DNA from: Dolichospermum sp. DET69 | GTDB lineage: Bacteria > Cyanobacteriota > Cyanobacteriia > Cyanobacteriales > Nostocaceae | NCBI GenBank assembly: GCA_017355425.1 | Contig: CP070233.1 | Coordinates: forward strand, 412,501 to 476,500 | Direction: 5' to 3' | DNA: 64,000 bases | Part shown: in pieces, positions 9,478 through 17,900 of the stretch | Layout: every line of letters begins with the position of its first letter | How positions within the stretch are numbered: the stretch's first letter is position 1 | Position numbers and translations under genes: made by a program | Notes under the pieces: model-generated | The model's input: only the letters and a program-made list of their open reading frames with translations | Told to the model about the DNA's origin: nothing | Databases searched by the model: none

Positions 9478-10127
9478 TATTTCCTTTGACTCAACAAAGA
9501 AATCGCCATTGGTAAAATCCGATGCTCTTGTACTTGAATTCTAGCGTGTAGTGTTTCTGATGTATCATCTGGTAGTACGGGAACAGCAGCTTGGATTAAA
9601 ATCTCGCCACTGTCAACTTCTAAAGAAACAAGATGTACAGTACAGCCAGTGATTTTGACTTTAGCAACTAAAGCCTGTTCTACAGCTTGCACTCCTTTAA
9701 AACTTGGTAATAAGCTGGGATGAATATTAATCATCCGATTAGGAAAAGCGTCAATTAAAACTTGTGTTACTAATCGCATCCATCCCGCCATAATCACGAA
9801 TTCCACATCATACTGCTGTAATATTTGGACAACCTGACTATCAAATTTTTCCCGATTTTTATAGTCACGATGATTTAACAATACAGCTTCTACACCCCAA
9901 TTTTCTGCCCTAACTGCTGCCTTAGCTCCAGGATTGTTGTAAATTAAAACTTGAATTTGGGCGTTAATTTTACCGTCGGCAATAGCTTGGGCAATTACTT
10001 CAAAATTACTACCATTTCCCGATGCCATAATCCCTAGTTTCAAAGGTTGATTAGATGAAACTTGATAATTATAAATATCAGGAGAAATGAGACTAGCTGG
10101 AGTATTTATTAAGGGATTCTGAATCAT
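9477..10127 (-). CDS. purN: Phosphoribosylglycinamide formyltransferase
   Basis: A 216-residue GAR transformylase, the third step of purine synthesis, which transfers a formyl group from 10-formyl-THF to GAR. The N-terminal glycine-rich phosphate loop (IMASGNGSNFE, near residue 35) and the catalytic segment NIHPSLLPSFKG with its His are present, as is the conserved Asp/Gly of EVDSGEI and the TGCTVH strand. The first 28 residues extend beyond the usual N-terminus, so translation might begin later at the internal Met of LGIMASG only with loss of the first strand; the ATG at 10127 is preferred. The last codons run into a heptamer repeat. Confidence 0.93.
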   Translation of the reverse strand: MIQNPLINTPASLISPDIYNYQVSSNQPLKLGIMASGNGSNFEVIAQAIADGKINAQIQVLIYNNPGAKAAVRAENWGVEAVLLNHRDYKNREKFDSQVVQILQQYDVEFVIMAGWMRLVTQVLIDAFPNRMINIHPSLLPSFKGVQAVEQALVAKVKITGCTVHLVSLEVDSGEILIQAAVPVLPDDTSETLHARIQVQEHRILPMAISLLSQRK

Positions 10128-10274
10128 AAATAATGATTATTTTAACAAAATTGAACCTGATGAACATTTAACTTGTTATAACAGAGGTCAGAAGTAAAAG
10201 TTCCTTAATCTAAGGCTTTTAAGATAAATTCTGTATTTCATTCAAACTAATACCACTATAAGATGATTAATCAT

Positions 10275-10783
10275 CTTCATCAAAAAAATCACCCAAATCA
10301 CAGTTCAGACATTTCATCTTCATCAAAAAAATCACCCAAATCATAGTTCAGACATTTCATCTTCATCAAAAAAATCACCCAAATCATAGTTCAGATATTT
10401 CATCTTCATCAAATAAATCACACAAATCACAGTTCAGACATTTCATCTTCATCAAAAAAATCACCCAAATCACAGTTCAGACATTTCATCTTCATCAAAT
10501 AAATCACACAAATCATAGTTCAGACATTTCATCTTCATCAAATAAATCACCCAAATCACAGTTCAGACATTTCATCTTCATCAAAAAAATCACCCAAATC
10601 ACAGTTCAGACATTTCATCCTCATCAAAAAAATCACCCAAATCATAGTTCAGACATTTCATCTTCATCAAATAAATCACCCAAATCATAGTTCAGACATT
10701 TCATCTTCATCAAATAAATCACCCAAATCATAGTTCAGACATTTCATCTTCATCAAATAAATCACCCAAATCATAGTTCAGAA
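10275..10783. repeat. Tandem array of a 43-bp unit, 12 copies
   Basis: Units begin with CTTCATCAAA at 10275, 10318, 10361 and so on every 43 bp to 10748, the last truncated at the fraE stop codon. Copies differ only at a few positions (AAAAAAATC or AAATAAATC; CACCC or CACAC; CACAG or CATAG; one CCTCATC). Because 43 is not a multiple of 3, no long frame survives. On the minus strand each unit offers a short acidic peptide frame of about 22 codons (starts MKMKCLNYDLGD) that ends in the next unit. The rest of the 10128-10274 gap shows nothing clear. Confidence 0.95.
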
Positions 10784-11563
10784 TTAAAATTCTCGTCGTA
10801 AGAAAATCAGAATAGCGATCGCTAACAACATAAAACTGTAAAGTAAACCATAACCTGCATTGGCAATTAATGTGATTGTATCGGGTAGTGCTTGTAAAGC
10901 ATAAACAGCATCATTTTTTAAATCTAATCTGGATAAATCGGGCAATATCAGATATAAACCTTGGGTAATGCGTTCCATACCAGGATTATGACTTAATCTA
11001 CCCAATGCAACTAAATCTTGAGTAATATTCCCCATTAAATACACAGCAAATGTTAGGGCTGTAGCGATGAGAGAACTGGTAAAAACTCCTAGAGTAATGG
11101 CTACGGCAGTAATTAAACATAATTGAAAAAATATGAATAGCGTAGCCAAAAAAATACTGATAACTGGATAGGATACTTTACCAAATTGCAAGAAGCCTAA
11201 ATAAATTATTGTCATTGCGCTAATTAGGACAGCTATAACTGCTGATAATCCTAAATATTTACTAGCAATAAATTCACTCCGACTGATGGGTTTGGCAATT
11301 AATACTAAGATAGTCCGTTTTTCAATTTCCTTGTTAACTAATCCTGTGCCGATAAATATAGCCACAATTAAACCAATGACGTTCATGGTTGCCAAACCAA
11401 AGTCTAAAAATATTTTATCAGATGTGGTACTGGCAAATTCAGGAATTGCGCGGAAAGCAATACCGAGGATGATTGCATAAAAACCGATAATGTAGAGGAT
11501 GCGATCGCGGATCACTTCCTGAAACACATTTTTCGCCATGACAAAAGTTCTAATTACATTCAT
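10784..11563 (-). CDS. fraE: ABC-2 type permease, FraE-type filament integrity protein
   Basis: A 259-residue membrane protein with about six hydrophobic segments, including IIGFYAIILGIAFRAIP near the N-terminus and a last one at LLYSFMLLAIAILIFL. The pattern, with a NKEIEKRTILVLIAKPISR loop, is that of ABC-2 transporter permeases. Length and position immediately after a FraD-type gene identify it as the third gene of fraCDE. In Anabaena FraE is needed for filament integrity and heterocyst maturation. The gap to fraD is only 20 nt, which supports an operon transcribed leftwards. The stop codon abuts the 43-bp repeat array. Confidence 0.88.
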   Translation of the reverse strand: MNVIRTFVMAKNVFQEVIRDRILYIIGFYAIILGIAFRAIPEFASTTSDKIFLDFGLATMNVIGLIVAIFIGTGLVNKEIEKRTILVLIAKPISRSEFIASKYLGLSAVIAVLISAMTIIYLGFLQFGKVSYPVISIFLATLFIFFQLCLITAVAITLGVFTSSLIATALTFAVYLMGNITQDLVALGRLSHNPGMERITQGLYLILPDLSRLDLKNDAVYALQALPDTITLIANAGYGLLYSFMLLAIAILIFLRREF

Positions 11564-11583
11564 GGTAATTCCTTATTCCTTCC

Positions 11584-12594
11584 TTATTGTTGTGGTGGTG
11601 GAGAACCAATGATGAATTTACTTGTGCGGTCGCAAGTAAGACGAGCAACAGTGTTTTTATTATCTGTTTGTTTACCAGAGTTAGATGGTTGAATTAGACA
11701 AGATTTTTGCCAGTAATATCCTCGAGAATTGGCACTTGGTCCGCCCCAAATTGTCAAAATATCCAGCTTATATCCAGACTTGATATTTACTACACGGGGT
11801 TCAACTCGCCATAATAGTCTTTCTTGAGATTTACCCAAATTACTATTAATCGTTTTTCTCCCCAAGTTGCCTAGTTGCTGATTAGCTTCTAGTAACCATT
11901 TTTCTACATCTGCCCAAGGTTTGTTGGCAATTTGTTGATTAACTAGGGGTTGCAATTTATTTAAGATCAAATCACCAGTTTTTGGCTTTTTTGTTGGTGG
12001 TTCTAATCTAATGACAAAAGCACTTTTATTAAAATTGTCTGCTCGTAAACTAGGATATTCTTTTAACCATTGATCTATAACGAAGTAAAACTGAAGCCAA
12101 CAACTAATTAGCATACACCAAGCTAATAAAACTACAACTTTTTGACGATCTTGTAATTTAGGAAGTTTTGCCTTTGCGGATCTTCCACCTGTGCCTTCAA
12201 AGAAGTTAGGTATGGCTGTAACGATAGCCGCTATAGTCGGCCAAATAACTATGGTATTAGATGTTAATCCACTTTCCTGATTTCCCAAGGCAAAGACGCT
12301 TACTAAAAAGCCCGTTATTACTGCCCCAACAGGCATAAAAGTTCCTGGAACTCTCAAAGGATCATCAGTAGTATACCAAGCTGTTCCTGCTAACAAAAAC
12401 AACCAACCGCAAAAGGCAATAATATCCCTGATATATCCTAGGGCAAAATATGATATTCCCCAAGAAAAAACACTCAAGTAAATTAATGTCTGCCATGAGT
12501 ATGCTTTGGCTGGGGTCAGAAATTTTTGAACTCCTGCAAATAAATCCTGAGTATATTTAAATATGCCAAATACTTCTTTAAATAATGAATTCAT
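11584..12594 (-). CDS. fraD: Septal junction / filament integrity protein FraD
   Basis: A 336-residue protein with about five hydrophobic segments in the first 190 residues (for example WQTLIYLSVFSWGISYFALG and VVVLLAWCMLISCWLQFYFV), followed by a soluble part of about 145 residues that should face the periplasm. The family (DUF5357) is FraD, a component of the septal junctions that connect neighbouring cells of heterocystous filaments. The length is close to the 343 residues I recall for Anabaena FraD. It lies between fraC and fraE in the expected order. The periplasmic part holds the conserved RLLWRVEPRVVNIKSGYKLD stretch. Confidence 0.88.
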   Translation of the reverse strand: MNSLFKEVFGIFKYTQDLFAGVQKFLTPAKAYSWQTLIYLSVFSWGISYFALGYIRDIIAFCGWLFLLAGTAWYTTDDPLRVPGTFMPVGAVITGFLVSVFALGNQESGLTSNTIVIWPTIAAIVTAIPNFFEGTGGRSAKAKLPKLQDRQKVVVLLAWCMLISCWLQFYFVIDQWLKEYPSLRADNFNKSAFVIRLEPPTKKPKTGDLILNKLQPLVNQQIANKPWADVEKWLLEANQQLGNLGRKTINSNLGKSQERLLWRVEPRVVNIKSGYKLDILTIWGGPSANSRGYYWQKSCLIQPSNSGKQTDNKNTVARLTCDRTSKFIIGSPPPQQ

Positions 12595-12635
12595 GGGATT
12601 ACCTCTAATTAATAAAGTGATGAATATTGATCATT

Positions 12636-13172
12636 TTACCGAGAGCGAATTATTATAATGAAAGTGATGGCACTGTAACTGAGTGAATTCGCTATTAACG
12701 TTGCAGTTATTAAATTAGTATTTTGCAACTTAGCCATATTCATGTAACTGGTTCTTTGTTGTGGAGAAACAATTTCTGTTTCTGATTTTTTTCCTCCTTC
12801 ATCCATAAAAATTATGAGGATCTTCAGTAATAAAAACTTGACTGAAAAAGTCGCTAGGAAAATAGCAAATGATAATCCAATTATCGTTGTGTTAATGCTG
12901 GGATCTTGCAGTTTATTAAAAAATACATAATTGATCAATTCTGCTTTGAGAGCAATAGGTAACTTAGGTTCGGCTGCGAAAAACACAATCCAGCCAATTA
13001 CACTAGAAAAAACGTTTAAAGCAATGGCGTAAAAAATACTGGTTCTTTTATCAAACTTCAGCCATTTATTGAGAACATAAGCTTCTACGGGAATAGCAGT
13101 GAGTAAGAATAATAGTTCAAAAAATATCGCCCCAATGGGCAAAATTATGGGTAGTGATAATTCATCAGACAT
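12636..13172 (-). CDS. fraC: Filament integrity protein FraC
   Basis: A 178-residue membrane protein starting at the ATG complement at 13170-13172 (MSDELSLPIILPIG). The frame extends further upstream to 13223, but those 17 residues are not needed, and 178 residues fits the FraC family (179 in Anabaena by recall). Three or four hydrophobic segments are visible: IGAIFFELLFLLTAIPVEAYV, SIFYAIALNVFSSVIGWIVFF, IIGLSFAIFLATFSVKFLLL and a last one near the C-terminus. With FraD it is required for septal connections and intercellular transfer. First gene of the leftward fraCDE operon; spacing to fraD is 41 nt. Confidence 0.88.
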   Translation of the reverse strand: MSDELSLPIILPIGAIFFELLFLLTAIPVEAYVLNKWLKFDKRTSIFYAIALNVFSSVIGWIVFFAAEPKLPIALKAELINYVFFNKLQDPSINTTIIGLSFAIFLATFSVKFLLLKILIIFMDEGGKKSETEIVSPQQRTSYMNMAKLQNTNLITATLIANSLSYSAITFIIIIRSR

Positions 13173-13304
13173 AATGGTTACAACAAGGAGATTAGTAATT
13201 CGTAATTTGTTGTTTATTTTCAACTACTGATTTTTGATAGCGAGGCGCTGCCGTAAGCAGTTCAGGTAGTCCGCTCAGGGGATACTGGGGATTAGGTTTT
13301 TTGA

Positions 13305-13436
13305 CTTAGAGACTTCCAAATAAAAAAATGTCCCAAAATTTCTTGTGGTGCAGGCATCTGGTCCTCTAATAATCTCAGGACGGGCAGGATGCCCATCCCA
13401 CAATATTGGGTAATTTATTTTTTGGAGTTCTCTTAG
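13305..13436. repeat. MITE-like interspersed repeat
   Basis: The 13173-13637 gap has a copy of an element containing CCCAAAATTTCTTGTGGTGC, a divergent inner stem (GGCATCTGG ... GGATGCCC) and CCCACAATATTGGG. The same blocks occur in the opposite orientation at 21157-21268 and in expanded form at 40715-40970. The rest of the gap, up to the CobO-like start, shows no gene. Confidence 0.65.
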
Positions 13437-13637
13437 TTGTACAGAGTATAACTGAAAAAATACGGATAATCGGCAATTATCTCATGCTTCTAGCATTTAT
13501 GATCTGTGTGCGCCAAGATATTTAAATTAATTTTATTAATACATCCATCAAGCTTTAATACGTAAAGATAAAACCGTACATCCTAGACTCTAGTTTCGTT
13601 AAGATAAAGAATTGCCACTTTATAGCTTTTCAATCTT

Positions 13638-14774
13638 ATGACAAGGAACGGTATCGGTATTCGCACAGCACAAGTGCGTTCTGAGCGGCTTACGGGTCAA
13701 ATTCACGTCTATGATGGTATTGGGAAAGGGAAATCCCAAGCGGCTTTAGGGGTGGTTTTGCGCTCGATTGGGTTGGGAATCAATACACCTAGTGATTCTA
13801 GCCGCGTTTTATTGCTGCGGTTTTTGAAAGGACCAGAACGGGATTATGATGAAGATGGAGCGATTACGGCTTTACAGCGCGGGTTTCCCCATTTGATTGA
13901 TCAGGTTCGCACAGGGAGAGCCGAATTTTTTGGCCATGATCAAATTACAGTTTTTGATAGAACAGAAGCTACACGGGGTTGGGATGTGGCTAAAGGTGCG
14001 ATCGCTTCGGGGTTATATTCAGTAGTTGTTCTAGATGAAATTAACCCGGTTTTGGATTTGGGTTTGCTATCAGTAGATGAAGTAGTAAACACTTTAAAAT
14101 CTAAACCCCAGGAATTGGAAATCATCACAACCGGACGCGCTGCACCGCCACAATTATTAGATATTGCGGATTTGCATTCAGAAATGAAACCCCACCACCA
14201 CCCGATGGCCGCAGAACTTTTTATTGAAGGGATTGAAATTTATACGGGTGCAGGTAAGGGTAAATCTACTAGTGCTTTAGGTAAGGCTTTGCAAGCTATT
14301 GGCAGAGGTATTAATCATCCTGGTTCTACCCGTGTATTAATTATGCAGTGGCTCAAAGGTGGTAGTGGTTATACTGAAGATGCAGCGATCGCCGCTTTGC
14401 AGCAATCCTATCCAGAAGTGGTTGATCATCAACGTTGTGGACGTGATGCTATTGTGTGGCGGAATTGTCGCCAAGATTTAGACTATATAGAAGCGGAGAG
14501 AGGTTGGGAAATTGCCAAAATTGCGATCGCTTCTGGTGTGTATAAAACGATTATTCTCGATGAACTCAATCCCACGGTTGATTTAGAATTGCTACCTGTT
14601 GATCCAATTGTTCAAGCCTTACTAAGGAAACCTCGTGATACGGAAGTTATTATCACAGGCCGCTGTCAAAACCAGCCCGCTTATTTTGATTTGGCTAGTA
14701 TTCACTCTGAGGTTTACTGTCATAAACACTATGCAAATCAAGGTGTAGAACTAAAACGAGGAGTAGATTTTTAA
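13638..14774 (+). CDS. Tandem-duplicated CobO/BtuR-like corrinoid adenosyltransferase (P-loop)
   Basis: A 378-residue protein made of two CobA/CobO/BtuR-type domains in tandem, each about 180 residues. Domain 1 has the P-loop GIGKGKSQ (about residue 30), the VVLDEINP switch strand and TTGRAAPPQLLDIADLHSEM. Domain 2 has GAGKGKST (about residue 203), IILDELNP and ITGRCQNQP. The family transfers the adenosyl group of ATP to cob(I)alamin or cob(I)yrinic acid diamide for coenzyme B12. Normal members are a single domain of about 180-200 residues that act as dimers, so this fusion would be an internal dimer. The end of domain 2 is divergent (DLASIHSEV in place of the ELADxxTEM type). The frame begins at the first ATG after a long gap with no obvious partner gene. 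Confidence 0.8.
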   Translation: MTRNGIGIRTAQVRSERLTGQIHVYDGIGKGKSQAALGVVLRSIGLGINTPSDSSRVLLLRFLKGPERDYDEDGAITALQRGFPHLIDQVRTGRAEFFGHDQITVFDRTEATRGWDVAKGAIASGLYSVVVLDEINPVLDLGLLSVDEVVNTLKSKPQELEIITTGRAAPPQLLDIADLHSEMKPHHHPMAAELFIEGIEIYTGAGKGKSTSALGKALQAIGRGINHPGSTRVLIMQWLKGGSGYTEDAAIAALQQSYPEVVDHQRCGRDAIVWRNCRQDLDYIEAERGWEIAKIAIASGVYKTIILDELNPTVDLELLPVDPIVQALLRKPRDTEVIITGRCQNQPAYFDLASIHSEVYCHKHYANQGVELKRGVDF

Positions 14775-14886
14775 ATTAATCCTATATTGCGATGGCTTTA
14801 CCTATAGAAAGCATCGCACTCCTCACTATAAGCGATATCTTCAATCAGCTTCGTTAATCTATTTAAGGTATCAATCAGAATTTTCA

Positions 14887-15114
14887 CTAAAGATACTTCT
14901 CTACTCGATGTTGTTCTAACATTGCATTTACTTGTTCATCAGTTGGTGCTGGTTGATTGGTTTTTAATAAACCTTTCATTTGTTTGATTATGCGAGTCCG
15001 CTCAGATTTTTGACTGGGTTGATTTTGTAATGATTCGATGATTGCACGAACCAGTTCTAAGCGATCGCTCTCAGGTAGTTGAAAGGCTTTCTCTTTAAGC
15101 TCTTGTAGGGACAT
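14887..15114 (-). CDS. Orphan addiction-module antitoxin-like protein
   Basis: A 75-residue helical protein. The N-terminal MSLQELKEKAFQLPESDRLE, then LVRAIIESLQ, is the pattern of small cyanobacterial addiction-module components (antitoxins paired with RelE/ParE or PIN toxins). No toxin frame follows within the 100 bp downstream; the next gene in that direction is the end of the CobO-like protein on the other strand. So it appears to be an orphan antitoxin or regulator. The C-terminal part (PTDEQVNAMLEQHRVEKYL) is the usual toxin-binding tail. Confidence 0.65.
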   Translation of the reverse strand: MSLQELKEKAFQLPESDRLELVRAIIESLQNQPSQKSERTRIIKQMKGLLKTNQPAPTDEQVNAMLEQHRVEKYL

Positions 15115-15264
15115 AGAAGTTATTTTAACAAACGCTATATTTACCTTTATTCTATTTTATCTGAAAGCGATACCTTTGGAGTGCTACGCGATTCCTAGGT
15201 CGCGCTTCGCTATCGCACCTCTCCAAAATCTCACAAGCACTAAATTATCAATTTGCTGCACAGA

Positions 15265-15610
15265 CTACTCATCATCATCTTGAACGTTTTTTTCGTCAAA
15301 TCCCAGCCAAAATAGTAGCACCTGTTCTAACTCCAGCATTTGTTCTGGTGTTATGTTTCCCAATTTGCGTAAAAGCTTTGCATGAGGAATTGTGATGATA
15401 TTTTGCACATCAAATACTCCTTACCGAAGAAAATTTGTTTTGACTTGCACCTCAAATCTACAAAGTGCGTGAATTTATTGTGTGTGGAACAAGAGTCGCT
15501 AATGCACGATCTCGATCTAGTGCAGGAATACTAATTACTAAACATGGTCTGACTTTTGCTACATAACCTAAATCTACTAGCCAAACTTCACTACGTTTAG
15601 GACTACTTAT
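15265..15610 (-). pseudogene. Decayed MazF/PemK-family toxin gene
   Basis: Translation in pieces recovers a PemK/MazF toxin. First piece: SSPKRSEVWLVDLGYVAKV, then RPCLVISIPALDRDRA up to LATLVPHT. After a frame change and a short loss come FEVQVKTNFLR, then an in-frame TAA, then GVFDVQNIITIPHAKLLRKL to the C-terminal LEQVLLFWLGFD at 15265. The start position (15608-15610) reads ATA where an ATG overlapping the antitoxin stop is expected. There are therefore three independent lesions (start, frameshift/deletion, nonsense). MazF toxins are mRNA interferases. Confidence 0.8.
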
Positions 15611-15794
15611 ATGTCGCTTCTTCCTCATCTAAATCAAGAAAAAGTCCCTCAGCATTCATGACTAAATCTTCATCAGATAAGGGCGAAAAATCTAAATCAA
15701 CTGTCCGCTTTAAAATCTCTAATACTAAATCTAACCGTTCTGAGTCTGTCAAGCGGTCGAATGTATTCAGAAGTTCTTGTACTAAAGCAGTCAT
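15603..15794 (-). CDS. Antitoxin of the decayed MazF module
   Basis: A 63-residue protein from the ATG complement at 15792-15794 (MTALVQELLNTFDRLTDSER). The longer frame to 15857 adds residues that look non-coding. It has the form of small cyanobacterial antitoxins: a helical N-terminal half with LTDSERLDLVLEILKR and an acidic C-terminal half (LFLDLDEEEATYK). It lies directly upstream of the MazF pseudogene, and its last codons overlap the former toxin start by 8 nt. It remains intact while the toxin is dead. Confidence 0.65.
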   Translation of the reverse strand: MTALVQELLNTFDRLTDSERLDLVLEILKRTVDLDFSPLSDEDLVMNAEGLFLDLDEEEATYK

Positions 15795-15861
15795 AGCTTT
15801 TTTCCTATATATGGAAATATCATAACATGAGCTTGATATGGCTCTCACAAAAATCACACTA

Positions 15862-15945
15862 TAAGCGATACCTTCGGTCAGCTTCGCTATCGCATTCCCA
15901 AAATTATCTACAAGCGATACCTTCGGTCAGCTTCGCTATCGCATT
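15862..15945. repeat. Duplicated short palindromic repeat
   Basis: Two copies of AAGCGATACCTTCGGTCAGC followed by TTCGCTATCGCAT, about 48 bp apart. Each forms an imperfect hairpin (GCGATA ... TATCGC). Related copies are at 14830-14856 and 15166-15214. The 15795-16101 gap holds nothing else that I recognise. Confidence 0.7.
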
Positions 15946-16101
15946 TATCATGAAGTGACTCGATATACACTATCAGGAATTAAGCAACTGGCACATTGGT
16001 AAGGTGCATCAGACCGCAAAAATCTAGCAAATAAACAGATTGTTGATATCTGATACACCCTACAATTTTTGGTGTGACACTTGCGTAAGTCCTATTACCC
16101 T

Positions 16102-16635
16102 TCAAAATTTCTCTTTGATCAAAGAATCTATTAAAACAGTTATTGTACATTTGTCATTGGGCTTTTCCTCACCAAATGGAACATTTTGCTTCAATATGAT
16201 CAGGGTTCCCTCGGTTTCAAACCCATCGCCCTCAGTTACATACACTCTGTTCTTATCGAAGTTTTCTGCCCATTCTTTAGCATATTTTGGTAGTTTTGCT
16301 TTAACAACAGCAACACGAGCGGGATTTGCTTCGTTAAGTTTAGCAATTAAGTTAGTCGCATATTTCTTCAAAGTCTTTTTAAAATCGTTTAGAGATGTAA
16401 TGGTAACAGGCTCTTCCAAACGAAAAGCTTTTAGGAGAGCATTCACAATAGGCTTATACTCAGTCACGTCTTCACCTTCAGCACTCTTGTTATCTCCGAA
16501 GAGGCTATCATCAAATTTTTGATCACTGAGTTCTTCATATTTCCCTTCAACAATCCAAACAAAATCATCTTCAATTTTGTGTGAGTAGGCATCTGAGAAT
16601 ACCTTTTTTCCCGTAAAAATACAGTTAAAATACAT
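16102..16635 (-). CDS. TCTP (translationally controlled tumour protein)-family homologue
   Basis: A 177-residue protein whose whole length follows the TCTP fold. The landmarks in order are an FSDAY segment near residue 13, VEGK near 30, [13 protein letters not shown] near 43-55 (the human protein has DDSLIGGNASAEG at the same place), and a helical hairpin with [20 protein letters not shown] and PARV (human YKKYIKDYMKSIKGKL ... PERV). Then come [18 protein letters not shown] with a following beta strand, and a C-terminal DSLIKEKF (human DGLEMEKC). TCTP is abundant in eukaryotes, where it acts in growth control, Ca binding and Mss4-like GTPase interactions; bacterial members are rare. The start at 16635 gives MYFNCIFTG, like the family's short N-terminal strand. 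Neighbours are TA remnants and an Rpn-type gene. An ORF on the opposite strand (16040-16522) is a shadow. Confidence 0.8.
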   Translation of the reverse strand: MYFNCIFTGKKVFSDAYSHKIEDDFVWIVEGKYEELSDQKFDDSLFGDNKSAEGEDVTEYKPIVNALLKAFRLEEPVTITSLNDFKKTLKKYATNLIAKLNEANPARVAVVKAKLPKYAKEWAENFDKNRVYVTEGDGFETEGTLIILKQNVPFGEEKPNDKCTITVLIDSLIKEKF

Positions 16636-16718
16636 AGGCTTCGGTTTTCTATCTAGGTTTTCGGTGAATTCGGCTTATTATATCACACATTCCGCAGATA
16701 TACAGCCATACCTTAAAT

Positions 16719-17618
16719 TTATTGATCCTGTAATCTTTGCAACAATTCCTCACGGGATAAATTACCCAAAGAAAGAAGTAACTGAGTGCGTTCAGAAATA
16801 GGAATATTAGCAATCTTTGCCACCAAACCAGATAACTCAGCATCCAAACTACCAAAACGCGCTTCCAGAAGACAATTTATCAAAGAAAATCGTTCTTCTT
16901 CTTTTCCTTCTTGCTTCCAATCTTCTATTTGTTGTAAATAAGCCGGTGATAAGTTCATAATTACTTCCTCTTCTTCCCTACTTAAATTATCTCTCAATTC
17001 TAAATTCTTGCGCCAGTCCGCTAAAATTTCTAACAAATTCTCTCGAAAAGGGTTATTCTCTGGTAATTCAGTTAACTCCTCCACTGCTCTTTTTTGTGTT
17101 CCTCCTTTCCCCAAAACTCTCAACCATAAGGTATCCTCATTTACTGGTAATTGATGAATAGCGACTATTGCTGTTTTCAGAATATTTGGCAGAAAATAAA
17201 CACCTTGAACCCAATCTTCTGCAATTTCAGTTGCACCTAATCCGGTAATCATCCGAGATGAAAAAGTTGGTGTTAAAATCCATAAAATCGGTAAATCTGA
17301 TTCAGCAATATTTTTGTTTTCGCGTTTTGCTTTCCTGACTACATCACCATGAACAGCATATAGTTTAAGTAAACAACTACGAATTTCTATTTCAGAGGGT
17401 GGATTGCGAAAAGGCTCAAATAAACATTGAGTTTTTGCCATCTTCCCTAATAAACCCAAAGGGAGATTTTCCTGATTTTGATCAGAAAATGGTTCAAACC
17501 AAACATCAATTTCTTGAACTTCACTTTTAACCTTTTCGCTTTTTTTAATTGTTCCTAGAGGTGTTAATAATTCCTCTAGATATTCTTTGGCAAATTGATC
17601 ATGATATTGTCGAGTCAT
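16719..17618 (-). CDS. Rpn/PD-(D/E)XK-like family protein with DUF4351-type C-terminus
   Basis: A 299-residue protein of a large cyanobacterial family related to Rpn nucleases and DUF4351 proteins. The N-terminal part has HDQFAKEYLEELLTPLG and VQEIDVWFEP, a PD-like Asp with its strand. The C-terminal 60 residues (LINCLLEARFGSLDAEL, PISERTQLLLSLGNLSREEL) are the DUF4351-like helical tail. A linker rich in Glu/Lys (WKQEGKEEERFSL) separates them. Related proteins promote recombination or act as nucleases; activity here is not proven, since the second acidic/Lys motif is unclear. A smaller frame inside it on the same strand (16649-16855) is a shadow. Confidence 0.75.
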   Translation of the reverse strand: MTRQYHDQFAKEYLEELLTPLGTIKKSEKVKSEVQEIDVWFEPFSDQNQENLPLGLLGKMAKTQCLFEPFRNPPSEIEIRSCLLKLYAVHGDVVRKAKRENKNIAESDLPILWILTPTFSSRMITGLGATEIAEDWVQGVYFLPNILKTAIVAIHQLPVNEDTLWLRVLGKGGTQKRAVEELTELPENNPFRENLLEILADWRKNLELRDNLSREEEEVIMNLSPAYLQQIEDWKQEGKEEERFSLINCLLEARFGSLDAELSGLVAKIANIPISERTQLLLSLGNLSREELLQRLQDQ

Positions 17619-17675
17619 TTTATTATATCAAAAATTATGGTACAATATTCTTTATTCTAATCACTAATTAACTCA

Positions 17676-17900
17676 ATGAACGAATTATTAAATCGGATTA
17701 CGCAAATTCCTGGTCAATGTGGTGGTCGTCCTTGCATCCGCGGAATGAGAATTAGAGTCAGTGACATTTTAGAAATGTTAGCCGAAAATGTCAGCGTTAG
17801 CGAAATTTTAGAAGACTTTCCTGATTTAGAACCAGAAGATATCCAAGCTTGTCTTGTGTTTGCTGCACGACGGACTGATTTTGTGCGGTTGACAGCATGA
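17676..17900 (+). CDS. DUF433 antitoxin
   Basis: A 74-residue DUF433 protein. The family core is present: ITQIPGQCGGRPCIRGMRIR, then VSDILEMLAENVSVSEILED, and FPDLEPEDIQACLVFAARR. DUF433 is a winged-helix/homeodomain-like DNA-binding antitoxin. The last codon overlaps the next gene by 4 nt (ATGA), which together with the DUF5615 partner defines a common cyanobacterial TA-like pair. Confidence 0.9.
   Translation: MNELLNRITQIPGQCGGRPCIRGMRIRVSDILEMLAENVSVSEILEDFPDLEPEDIQACLVFAARRTDFVRLTA

Noticed and set aside
10275-10783. CRISPR-like 43-bp periodicity
   Set aside because: There are no unique spacers; units are contiguous and almost identical.
16040-16522. 160-residue frame on the plus strand
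   Set aside because: It is antisense to the TCTP-like gene, whose minus-strand product matches a known family along its length.
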